A DNA stretch of 64,000 bases from Acidihalobacter aeolianus (lineage in GTDB: Bacteria > Pseudomonadota > Gammaproteobacteria > DSM-5130 > Acidihalobacteraceae), in NCBI RefSeq assembly GCF_001753165.1, contig NZ_CP017448.1, forward strand, positions 514,462-578,461, written 5' to 3'. Each line of letters begins with the position of its first letter. Positions within the stretch are counted from its first letter, which is position 1. The position numbers were made by a program, and so were the translations under genes. Below, piece after piece: positions 52,958-60,282 of this stretch. The notes below the pieces were generated by a model. It made no database searches and was not told where the DNA came from. It worked only from the letters and a program-made list of their open reading frames with translations.

Positions 52958-54355
52958 TTACTCCTTGTGCGCAGCGGGCAGAGGCGCCTCGAAACCGTGA
53001 CGTTCCAGCCAGGCGGCGACACGCAGTGCGTCGGCCTCGCGCCAGGGCGCGGCCACGACCTGCACGCCGATGGGCAGCGTGCCCGGCGTGTGCACCGGCA
53101 CCACCACCACCGGCAGGCCGACGAACGAGAGCGGCTGGGTGTACAGGCCGAGATGCGGGCGCACCATCATTTCCTGGCCGTCGAGAGTCATGTGGCGCTG
53201 GCCGATGGGCGGTGCGTGCATCGGCGTGGCCGGCGCGAGGAGGACGTCGTAACGCTCGAACACGCGGTCCACTTCGCGGCGATACCAGCTGCGGAAACGC
53301 TGCGCCTGCAGCGTCCAGGTGGCTGGCAGCAGGGCGCCGGCGAGCATGCGGTCGCGCACGTCGGGATCGTAGTCCGCGGCGCGCGTGCGCAGGCGCTCCA
53401 GGTGCAGGTTGCTGCTCTCGGCATTGGTGATCAGGTAGGCCGCGGCGCGTGCGCGCGGGGTTTCCGGCAGTTCGACCAGGTGGCGGGCGCCCAGGGTGCG
53501 GGCCACGCGATCCACCGCTTCGATGGCCTGTTCGCTGCCCTGCTGGCGGAAGTAGCCGCCGAGCACCGCGACGCGCAGATCGTCGATCTCGCCCTCCAGG
53601 CGCCCGGCGATCGGCTCCGCGGCGTCCGCATGGCACACCGGGTCGCGCGTGTCCGGGCCCTGCATCGCGTCGAACGCGAGCGCGAGGTCGGTGACGCTGC
53701 GCGCCAGCGGCCCGACGTGATCCAGGCTCGGGCAGAAGGGGTAGCAGCCGGCTCGCGACATGCGTCCGAAGGTGGGCTTCAGGCCGAAGATGCCGCACAG
53801 CGACGACGGCACGCGGATCGAGCCGTTGGTGTCCGAGCCCAGGGCGAGCGGCACCAGGGCGCCGCCGACCGCCGCGCCGCTGCCGCCGCTGGAGCCGCCG
53901 GTCATGTGCGCGGGGTCGTGCGGATTGTGCGACGGGCCGACATGTGCGTTCTCGCCGGTGAAGTCGTAGGCGTACTCGCCCATGTTCAGTGCGCCGAGCA
54001 GGATTGCCCCGGCACGGTGCAGACGTTCGATGACGGTGGCGTCGCGGGTGGCCGGCGGATCGTCGCGGTTGATCTTGGAGCCGGCCAGGGTCACTTCGCC
54101 GGCGATGTCGAACAGGTTCTTGACCGCGTAGGGCACGCCCGCCAGCGGGCCCAGGGTCTCGCCGCGCGCGCGCGCCGCGTCCACCGCCTCGGCCTCGGCC
54201 ACCGCGCGCTTCGAGGTGACCAGGGTGAAGGCGTTGAGCTGGGTGTCGAGGCGCGAGATCCGGCGCAGCGTCTGTTCCAGCACCTCACGCGCGCTGGTCC
54301 GGCCCTCGCGAATCGCGGCGGCGATGGCGGCTGCGGATTCCGGTACGCCGCTCAC
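52958..54355 (-). CDS. AtzE/HpxX-like amidase-signature hydrolase
   Basis: Amidase-signature enzyme of 465 residues. The Ser-cisSer-Lys triad is visible: Lys79 (P-Y-A-V-K-N), Ser155 in G-G-S-S-G-G-S, and nucleophile Ser179 in S-D-T-N-G-S-I-R-V-P. Close family members are AtzE (1-carboxybiuret hydrolase) and HpxX (oxalurate amidase candidate). It should cleave an amide of a ureido-acid product of ring opening. It overlaps the AtzG-like gene (ATGA), and AtzE needs AtzG as a partner subunit, so they probably form a complex. Cytosolic. Confidence 0.92.
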   Translation of the reverse strand: MSGVPESAAAIAAAIREGRTSAREVLEQTLRRISRLDTQLNAFTLVTSKRAVAEAEAVDAARARGETLGPLAGVPYAVKNLFDIAGEVTLAGSKINRDDPPATRDATVIERLHRAGAILLGALNMGEYAYDFTGENAHVGPSHNPHDPAHMTGGSSGGSGAAVGGALVPLALGSDTNGSIRVPSSLCGIFGLKPTFGRMSRAGCYPFCPSLDHVGPLARSVTDLALAFDAMQGPDTRDPVCHADAAEPIAGRLEGEIDDLRVAVLGGYFRQQGSEQAIEAVDRVARTLGARHLVELPETPRARAAAYLITNAESSNLHLERLRTRAADYDPDVRDRMLAGALLPATWTLQAQRFRSWYRREVDRVFERYDVLLAPATPMHAPPIGQRHMTLDGQEMMVRPHLGLYTQPLSFVGLPVVVVPVHTPGTLPIGVQVVAAPWREADALRVAAWLERHGFEAPLPAAHKE

Positions 54356-54543
54356 GGCTCGAATACCGGGGCGGGTTCTTCGGTCATCGGCAGGGGCTGG
54401 GCGTAGAGCGCCTCAGCCATGCGCGCGCTGAGCGCGAAGTAGGTCAGCACCATCTCGCGGTAGGCGGGATCGATCGGCAGATCGACGAGCGCGGCGGCCT
54501 GGTCGACGTAGGCCTCGATTTCGGCGGAGGATTTGAGGGTCAT
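54352..54543 (-). CDS. AtzG/HpxY-like small subunit (DUF4089)
   Basis: A 63-residue helical protein: AEIEAYVDQAAALVDLPIDP, YREMVLTYFALSARMAEAL, and a Pro-rich acidic end. This is the small subunit type that resembles GatC and binds AtzE to form AtzEG. ATG 54543 overlaps the stop of the isochorismatase-like gene upstream and its own stop overlaps the AtzE start, so all three are translationally coupled. Confidence 0.9.
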   Translation of the reverse strand: MTLKSSAEIEAYVDQAAALVDLPIDPAYREMVLTYFALSARMAEALYAQPLPMTEEPAPVFEP

Positions 54544-55241
54544 GGCGAACTCCGTATAACGGGCGAGACAGGATGGGAAGCGAACGCGCGGAGCACGTCG
54601 GCGAGTGCTGCGGTCCAGCCGACGATGGCCCCCTGCGCACGCACCATTTCGAGGGTGGCGCGCTTGAATTCGGGGAAATAGCTTTCGGTGGCCTCTTCGA
54701 CCAGCAGGCATTCGTAGCCGCGGTCGTTGGCCTCGCGCAGAGTGCTCTGCACGCAGACCTCGGTGGTGACGCCGCCGACCACCAGATGGGTGATGCCGAG
54801 GCGCTCCAGGTGCGCGCCGAAATCGGTGGCGTAGAACGCGCCCTTGCCGGGCTTGTCGATCACGGTCTCGCCCGGCAGCGGACGGCACTCGGGCACGATC
54901 TCGGTGCCCGTCTCGCCGGCGACGAGCAGGCGCCCCATCGGCCCCGCGTCGCCGATGCGCAGCGGCGGTTCGCCGCGCAGCCGCTTGGCGGGCGGACAAT
55001 CGGCAAGGTCCGGGCGGTGCGCCTCGCGGGTGTGCAGCACGGGCAGGCCGAGCGCGCGGAAGGTCTCCAGCAGGCGGCGGCAGGCCTCGATCGCGGGCCG
55101 CAGGCGCGAGACGTCGTTGCCCAGGCTGGCGCCGAAGCCGCCGGGCTCGACGAAGTCGCGCTGCAGATCGATCAGCAGCAGCGCAGTGCTGTCCGCCCGA
55201 CAGCGGTAGGCAAAGGGACGGGCGTCGATTTCGAAGCTCAT
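54540..55241 (-). CDS. Isochorismatase-fold cysteine hydrolase (biuret-hydrolase/RutB-like)
   Basis: Cysteine amidohydrolase of 233 residues. The triad is Asp25 (L-L-L-I-D-L-Q-R-D-F), Lys133 (K-P-G-K-G-A-F-Y-A-T) and Cys163 (G-V-T-T-E-V-C-V-Q-S-T). Relatives are biuret hydrolase (BiuH), RutB (ureidoacrylate hydrolase) and N-carbamoyl hydrolases. Within this operon it probably releases ammonia from a linear ureido or carbamoyl intermediate. It overlaps both neighbours by 4 bp. The exact substrate cannot be set from sequence. Confidence 0.88.
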   Translation of the reverse strand: MSFEIDARPFAYRCRADSTALLLIDLQRDFVEPGGFGASLGNDVSRLRPAIEACRRLLETFRALGLPVLHTREAHRPDLADCPPAKRLRGEPPLRIGDAGPMGRLLVAGETGTEIVPECRPLPGETVIDKPGKGAFYATDFGAHLERLGITHLVVGGVTTEVCVQSTLREANDRGYECLLVEEATESYFPEFKRATLEMVRAQGAIVGWTAALADVLRAFASHPVSPVIRSSP

Positions 55242-56179
55242 GGCCGCGCAATGTCCTCCGCGGCGGCGGTGCGCAGGGCGAGCAGCTCGGCCATGACGCT
55301 GACCGCGATCTCGGCCGGTCGCTTGCCGAGGCCGGGCAGGCCGATGGGCATGTGCAGGTCGCGCGGCGCGAGGCCCTCGCGTTCGAGCGCGTGGCGGAAA
55401 CGGGCCGCCTTGGAGCGGCTGGCGATGACGCCGAGGTAGGCGAGCGGCCGGGCGGCGAAATGGGCGAGCACTTCGAAGTCCAGGGTGTGGCTGTGCGTCA
55501 TGATCAGCACCACCGCGTCGGCCGGCGGCTCGGGCAGGGCGGCGGGATCGATCGTGAGGCTGACCCGCGCCGCCGGCGGGAAGGCCAGCGGGTCGGCCCA
55601 TTCGGGGCGGGCGTCGAACACGCGCACCGCGTAGTCGAGGTCGGCGGCGATGCGCGCCACCGCGCGTCCCACGTGGCCGGCGCCGAACAGCCACAGGGGC
55701 GTGCGCCGGCGTGCGGGCAGCACGAACCGGCTGCCGTCGGCGAGGTAGCCGGGCGCGTCCGCGCCGGCGAGTGCGGCGCGGGTCTCGCTGCCGAGCGCGC
55801 GCCCCTCGGCGGTGATGCCGCCCGCCAGATGCAGACGACCGTCGGCGACCGCGTAGACGCGCGAGGCGCCCGGCGCGTACAGGGCGGCGAGCAGCGGCGG
55901 CACGGGCACGATGTGCGCCTGCGCGTGCCCGCCGCAGCACTGGTCAGTGCCGTGTCCCAGGGTGAAGTCGATACCGCGGGCGACCTGCGGATCGGCCCGC
56001 AGCGCGGCCTGCAGCGCGTGTTCCATGCGTCCGCCGCCGACCGTGCCGGAGAAGCGTCCGTCCGCGAGCAGGCACATCCCGTCGCCGACCGCCGCGGGCG
56101 CGGAACCGCGCACCTCGGTGATCAGCGCCTCGGCCAGCGGCCGTTCGGGGGCGGCGGCGGGATGCAGCGAGGCGCTCAT
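55238..56179 (-). CDS. xdhC: XdhC-family molybdoenzyme maturation factor
   Basis: A 313-residue XdhC/CoxI protein, the chaperone that binds the molybdenum cofactor, assists its sulfuration and inserts it into xanthine-dehydrogenase-family enzymes. Marks: G-S-A-P-A-A-V-G-D-G-M near 24-34, G-T-V-G-G-G-R-M-E near 45-53, C-C-G-G-H near 81-85, the C-terminal Rossmann motif L-W-L-F-G-A-G-H-V-G-R-A and G-V-I-A-S-R-S-K. Both adjacent genes overlap it by 4 bp, so it is fully embedded in the operon with the molybdoenzyme. Confidence 0.92.
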   Translation of the reverse strand: MSASLHPAAAPERPLAEALITEVRGSAPAAVGDGMCLLADGRFSGTVGGGRMEHALQAALRADPQVARGIDFTLGHGTDQCCGGHAQAHIVPVPPLLAALYAPGASRVYAVADGRLHLAGGITAEGRALGSETRAALAGADAPGYLADGSRFVLPARRRTPLWLFGAGHVGRAVARIAADLDYAVRVFDARPEWADPLAFPPAARVSLTIDPAALPEPPADAVVLIMTHSHTLDFEVLAHFAARPLAYLGVIASRSKAARFRHALEREGLAPRDLHMPIGLPGLGKRPAEIAVSVMAELLALRTAAAEDIARP

Positions 56180-57276
56180 GCGTCGACTCTCGCGATCATC
56201 GCCACCGGCCCGCCGCCGAGCGGTCCGTGATGCTCGGCGCGGGTGGAGACGTATACGGCGGTCTCGCCGGTGACGCCGGCAAGCAGGGCGGACACCACGC
56301 AGCGCGAATAGCGCATGTCGGAGATGTCGGCGTCGGTCCACATGGTGTGGCGGCGGCCGCGAATCCGGTGGCGCGGGTCGGCGTCGGATTTGGCGAAGAT
56401 GCCGACCAGGCGCGCGGTCTGTTCCGGGGCGAGCTGACCGGGTGCCGTCAGGCCGAGGCGGGCGAGCACGTCGCGGATCGCGTCGAGGTCGATGATGTCG
56501 CGCATCACGCCATGCTCGATGACGAGATCGCCGTCCCACCACGCCGAGTTGGCGAACAGGGTGATTTCGGAGCGGGGCAGCCCAGGCTTGGCCGAGACGC
56601 TGGCGCGGGTGGAGAACAGCGACCAGTCGCGGCACACGGCGTCATCCCCGGCCGCGGCGTCATCGATCTCGCCCAGGGCGATGCCCACCCCGAGCGCGGA
56701 GGCGGCGCGCGAGCCGACCATGTCGCAGCGCAGCGGCCGGCCCTCGGCCTCGGCGGGGACCCGCTGGGTCTCGTCGTAGCCAGGAATGGCGCCCTTGATC
56801 TGTACCAGATGCACGTCGGAAGGGTCGTCGACGGCGAGTTCGCGCATCAGCTCGCGGACCACGCGCGCGGTCTCTTCCATCATCGGCCGATAGCCGATCT
56901 CGCGGGGTTCGAGGGCGCGGGTATGGCCGGTGGCGATGGCGAGGCGCTTGGGCGTCCGCGGTGCCGCCAGGGCCGCCCCGCGCCGCGAGAGGATCAGCAG
57001 GTGCGGACTCACGACGCCCTCGGTGCCGCCTGAGAAGGACAGCACGATGCGCTCCTCGATGGCCTCCGGCGCGCATTCGAGGCGCGGCGCGAGCAGGTCG
57101 CCCAGCGCCCGCGTGGCCAGTTCGCGGGTGAAGTCGTTGACCCCGCCGTTGCCCTCGGTCTTGCCGATCACGGCGAGGATTTCATCCGCGCGCAGTTCGC
57201 CGGCGTCGAGCAGGGCGGCGAGGCCCGAGACGTCGCCGGGGCCGGCGGTGGCCACACGGTGGGCGATGATCCGCAT
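56176..57276 (-). CDS. Ring-opening amidohydrolase (cyanuric acid hydrolase/barbiturase family)
   Basis: Toblerone-fold hydrolase of 366 residues in three repeats. All three Ser-Lys dyads can be seen: Lys39 (G-K-T-E-G-N) with Ser82 (F-S-G-G-T-E-G), Lys161 (I-K-G) with a Ser near 226-228, and Lys296 (F-A-K-S-D) with Ser344 (V-S-T-R-A-E-H-H-G-P). The C-terminal G-P-L-G-G-G-P-V is a family hallmark. Members open cyanuric acid to carboxybiuret or barbituric acid to ureidomalonate. The nearby molybdenum hydroxylase suggests that the ring substrate is made by oxidation in the same operon. Which ring is cleaved is unknown. Confidence 0.9.
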   Translation of the reverse strand: MRIIAHRVATAGPGDVSGLAALLDAGELRADEILAVIGKTEGNGGVNDFTRELATRALGDLLAPRLECAPEAIEERIVLSFSGGTEGVVSPHLLILSRRGAALAAPRTPKRLAIATGHTRALEPREIGYRPMMEETARVVRELMRELAVDDPSDVHLVQIKGAIPGYDETQRVPAEAEGRPLRCDMVGSRAASALGVGIALGEIDDAAAGDDAVCRDWSLFSTRASVSAKPGLPRSEITLFANSAWWDGDLVIEHGVMRDIIDLDAIRDVLARLGLTAPGQLAPEQTARLVGIFAKSDADPRHRIRGRRHTMWTDADISDMRYSRCVVSALLAGVTGETAVYVSTRAEHHGPLGGGPVAMIARVDA

Positions 57277-57290
57277 GCGTGCGTCCCGGT

Positions 57291-57869
57291 CTAGAACGGC
57301 ACCCGCAGGACGCGGCCCGTGTGACGTTCGATGTTGATCTTGTAGACGTCGCCGGCGTCCATGTCGTCGGCGGTCTTGGCCTCGGCGAGGGCCTTGACCA
57401 CTTCCTCGGAATTCATCGTCAGCACCGTCACCGGGTTCTCGAAGGCCATCGGGAAATCGTGCCAGGTCCCGGCGTGGATCATGATGCCGTGGCCGGGCGG
57501 AATGCGGAACGCGACCACGTCCTCCAGCACCGGCCGACTGGCGCCGGTGTCCTGGTTCGGCTTGCCGAGAACCATCGCGAAGGGCTGGTCGCCCAGGCCC
57601 ACGAACAGCTGGGTCATGCGCAGGTGGCGTTCCAGCCAGGTGATTTCCGCGCTGCGATGGGAGATGCGCGCGGTGCGCACCACGGCGCGCTCGTGATAGA
57701 CGAAATCGAGGTTCTGGCCCTCTTCCACGCTGCCCTTGTAGAAGGGGATGGGCAGGCCGGGCTTGAGCACGCTGTCGCCGATCATCAGGCCGTATTCGGC
57801 GGTGTTCTCGGGCGTGGCGTCCACCAGCGGGACGTCGACGTAGCGTTGTGCGGCGGTTTGCGACGACAT
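57291..57869 (-). CDS. Ureidoglycolate-lyase-family (AllA-like) cupin protein
   Basis: A 192-residue cupin of the AllA type: H-R-S-A-E-I-T-W-L-E-R-H near 70-81 and the I-P-P-G-H-G-I-M-I-H-A-G-T-W-H-D-F-P second motif near 122-139. AllA splits ureidoglycolate into glyoxylate and urea at the end of allantoin breakdown. Here there is no allantoinase or allantoate hydrolase, so it may act on another ureido acid such as ureidomalonate, or may be a sensor. It sits 14 bp before the ring-opening hydrolase gene. Confidence 0.85.
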   Translation of the reverse strand: MSSQTAAQRYVDVPLVDATPENTAEYGLMIGDSVLKPGLPIPFYKGSVEEGQNLDFVYHERAVVRTARISHRSAEITWLERHLRMTQLFVGLGDQPFAMVLGKPNQDTGASRPVLEDVVAFRIPPGHGIMIHAGTWHDFPMAFENPVTVLTMNSEEVVKALAEAKTADDMDAGDVYKINIERHTGRVLRVPF

Positions 57870-57898
57870 GACGGGAATCCTCCTTGCGTTTTTCGTTG

Positions 57899-58777
57899 TC
57901 AGACGGACGGTGCGCCGGGCGGCGTGCGCAGCGCGGTCAGCAGCAGGCGTGCGGCCACCTCCAGCCGGTAGGCGGCGGTTGAGCGGATGTCGTCCAGGGG
58001 CCTGATGTCCTGGGCGAGGTGCCGGCGCAGGGTCGCGGTGTCGACCGCCTCCGGGCGCTGGCCGACCAGCCAGTCCTCGACGGCGGGCAGCGCGGCGGGA
58101 GCGGGGCCCACGCTGGCGAGGCCGAAGCGGGCGCTGTGCACGGCGCCGGCGGCATCCAGGCGCAGGCGCGCGGCCAGACTGAGCTTGGCGATGGCCTGCG
58201 CCTGCCGGGTGCCGACCTTGCGGTGGAACTCGATGGCGGGCCCCGGCTTGGGCGCCGGCAGATGGAGCGCGACGATCAGTTCGTCCGCGCGCATCCGGGT
58301 CTGCTTGTAGCCGGTATGGAACTCGCGGTAGGGCAAGCGGCGTCGGCCTTGCGGGCCGGCCAGCTCGATGAGGGCGTCATAGACCAGCAGGGCGGGCGGG
58401 TTGTCCGCGGCCGGGGAGGCGTTGGCGACGTTGCCGCCCAGGGTCGCGCGGTTCTGGATCGGCAGCGCGCCGGTCACCGCCGCGGTGGCGGCGAGCAGCG
58501 GGTAGCTCTCGCGCACCCGTCGATCGCGGGCGATGCGCCGCAGGGGCACGCAGGCGCCGATGCGCAAGCCGCCGTCGCTGGCGTAGAGCCCGGACAGTTC
58601 GCTCACGGCGGTCAGGTCGAGCCAGTTGCGCTCGTCCGCGACGGGATGAAGACGCTGCTCGACCATCAGGTCCGTGCCTCCGGCGATGATCCGCCAGGCC
58701 CCGTCGGCGTTGCCGCCGAGCAGGCGCATCGCCTCGGCGAGGGTACGCGGTCTAGCCCACACGGCTGTGCGTCTCAT
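57899..58777 (-). CDS. Molybdenum hydroxylase FAD-binding medium subunit
   Basis: FAD subunit (CoxM/XdhB type) of 292 residues. The FAD motifs are I-I-A-G-G-T-D-L (about 31-38) and T-L-G-G-N-V-A-N-A-S-P-A-A-D (about 110-123). It receives electrons from the iron-sulfur subunit and passes them to NAD+ or another acceptor. ATG 58777 lies inside the end of the 2Fe-2S gene (26-bp overlap); an upstream in-frame extension is not subunit-like. It forms a three-part enzyme with the genes at 58752 and 60279. Confidence 0.92.
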   Translation of the reverse strand: MRRTAVWARPRTLAEAMRLLGGNADGAWRIIAGGTDLMVEQRLHPVADERNWLDLTAVSELSGLYASDGGLRIGACVPLRRIARDRRVRESYPLLAATAAVTGALPIQNRATLGGNVANASPAADNPPALLVYDALIELAGPQGRRRLPYREFHTGYKQTRMRADELIVALHLPAPKPGPAIEFHRKVGTRQAQAIAKLSLAARLRLDAAGAVHSARFGLASVGPAPAALPAVEDWLVGQRPEAVDTATLRRHLAQDIRPLDDIRSTAAYRLEVAARLLLTALRTPPGAPSV

Positions 58778-59237
58778 GAGTCTGCGCGGCGGCCTCCTCC
58801 GCGGCGGCGGCCACGGCCGCATAGATGCGCGTGTAGCCGGTGCAGCGGCACAGGTTGCCGGCGAGGCCCTCGCGGATCTCGGCGAGGTCGGGGTGAGGGT
58901 GATCGGCGAGCAGCGCCGTCGCCGCCATCAGCATGCCGGGCGTGCAGATGCCGCATTGGGTGCCGCCGTGTGCGGCGAAGGCGCGGCGCAGCGGCGACTC
59001 GGCGGGAACGCCTTCGACGGTCTGCACGCGGCAGCCGTCGAGCTGGCCCATGGGTACCAGACAGCTGTTCACCAGCACGCCGTCGACCAGCACGGCGCAG
59101 GCGCCGCATTCGCCCTCGCCGCAGCCTTCCTTGGCCCCGGTCAGGCCGAGAGTTTCGCGCAGGTAGTCGAGCAGCCGGGTGTCCGGGCGGCAGGCGGCGC
59201 TGTGCTGGGCATCGTTGACGGTCAGGCGCAGGTGCAT
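58752..59237 (-). CDS. Molybdenum hydroxylase 2Fe-2S small subunit
   Basis: Iron-sulfur subunit (CoxS/XdhC-small type) of 161 residues. The plant-type cluster ligands are Cys39, Cys44, Cys47 and Cys59. The C-terminal cluster uses Cys95, Cys98, Cys130 and Cys132 (Q-C-G-I-C-T-P and L-C-R-C-T-G-Y). Both sets are complete, so electron transfer should be intact. It overlaps the FAD-subunit gene and starts 28 bp after the NUP gene. The reaction of the complex is hydroxylation of a carbon in an N-heterocycle using water. Confidence 0.94.
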   Translation of the reverse strand: MHLRLTVNDAQHSAACRPDTRLLDYLRETLGLTGAKEGCGEGECGACAVLVDGVLVNSCLVPMGQLDGCRVQTVEGVPAESPLRRAFAAHGGTQCGICTPGMLMAATALLADHPHPDLAEIREGLAGNLCRCTGYTRIYAAVAAAAEEAAAQTHETHSRVG

Positions 59238-59265
59238 GGGCGGCTCCGTTGACGTGTGCTCGTGA

Positions 59266-60282
59266 TCATTTGCCCATGGCCTCCGACGCGCTCAGCGGGT
59301 AGTGCGTGGCGGGCACGCGATCGGCGCTCATCGCCTGGGCGATCTGCTTCGGGTGCGCCAGGACATAATCGACGAAGGCGTTGCCGACGCGGTAGGCGTT
59401 CTCGAAGGCGATGCGGCCTCCGGGGTAATTGTGTTCGAGCAGCCAGGCGGCAGCGGTTTCGCCGGGTGGCGGCTGGTCGAAGTCGCTGATCGTGCGCAGG
59501 CTGAGGTAATGCGAGAGCAGGCCGCGTCGCGCCATCGCGTCGGCGTCGCCGGTCTCCTCCATCGCGGTGGTTACGTAGCGCGCGGCACCGTGGGTGTAGT
59601 AGTCGACGATCTGTTGCGCGAGCCGCGACAGCTCGACGCCGGACCAGAAGTCGTCGCCGGTGACGGTCGCGCCGACGCCGACTTGGGGCTGGCGGTTGGC
59701 CTGGCCGGGATACAGCTTGCGGTTGTTCATCGCAGGGAGGTCGTCGGCCAGCGGAATCTCGCGGGTGACCTCGAAGGCCAGATTGACCAGCCAGGGGTTG
59801 AGCTTGAAGGCCTCGGTGCCGAGCGGCGGCTGGTCGTCGCCCAGCGGCAGGAAGCGCGGTTCGGGCTGACCGTGCGAAATCGCCGTGAGGTGATGGCCGA
59901 GATCCCAGGAAATCACCCAGTCGGACCAGTAGGCGCCGCCGAGGGTGTCCTGCCCCCAGGGCGGGCCGCCGGCGATGCCGGCACGCAGCACCAGGGCCTG
60001 TGTCATGTCGAGCTGGCTGCTGGCGAGCAGGGCCGAGACGGTGGTGGCGGAATTGACTTGCGCCTCACCGGTTTCGGTCACGCACACCTGGCGGGTGTCG
60101 CACCACACCGGGGCGTAGGCGCCGGCGACCTTGAGTTCGGTTGGGTCCTTCATGTGCTTGAGCCAGGGCGCGAGTTCGGGCGGGAAGGCGGCGAGCACCA
60201 TCACCTTGACCGGCACCGCGGCGAAGGCGCCGGGGGCGATCAGCAACAGGCCGATAAGCATTCGGGTAAGCAGGCGTTTCAT
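59266..60282 (-). CDS. Purine nucleoside permease (NUP)-family protein with signal peptide
   Basis: A 338-residue NUP-family protein (named from a fungal nucleoside permease but built like a nucleoside phosphorylase). A clear export signal (basic M-K-R-L-L-T-R, then a hydrophobic core ending A-F-A near residue 21) places it in the periplasm. Motifs include V-L-A-A-F-P-P-E-L near 29-37, L-R-A-G-I-A-G-G near 98-105 and V-T-T-A-M-E-E-T near 235-242. It may bind or split nucleosides before uptake by the divergent ABC transporter. It overlaps the molybdopterin-subunit stop (ATGA). Confidence 0.83.
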   Translation of the reverse strand: MKRLLTRMLIGLLLIAPGAFAAVPVKVMVLAAFPPELAPWLKHMKDPTELKVAGAYAPVWCDTRQVCVTETGEAQVNSATTVSALLASSQLDMTQALVLRAGIAGGPPWGQDTLGGAYWSDWVISWDLGHHLTAISHGQPEPRFLPLGDDQPPLGTEAFKLNPWLVNLAFEVTREIPLADDLPAMNNRKLYPGQANRQPQVGVGATVTGDDFWSGVELSRLAQQIVDYYTHGAARYVTTAMEETGDADAMARRGLLSHYLSLRTISDFDQPPPGETAAAWLLEHNYPGGRIAFENAYRVGNAFVDYVLAHPKQIAQAMSADRVPATHYPLSASEAMGK

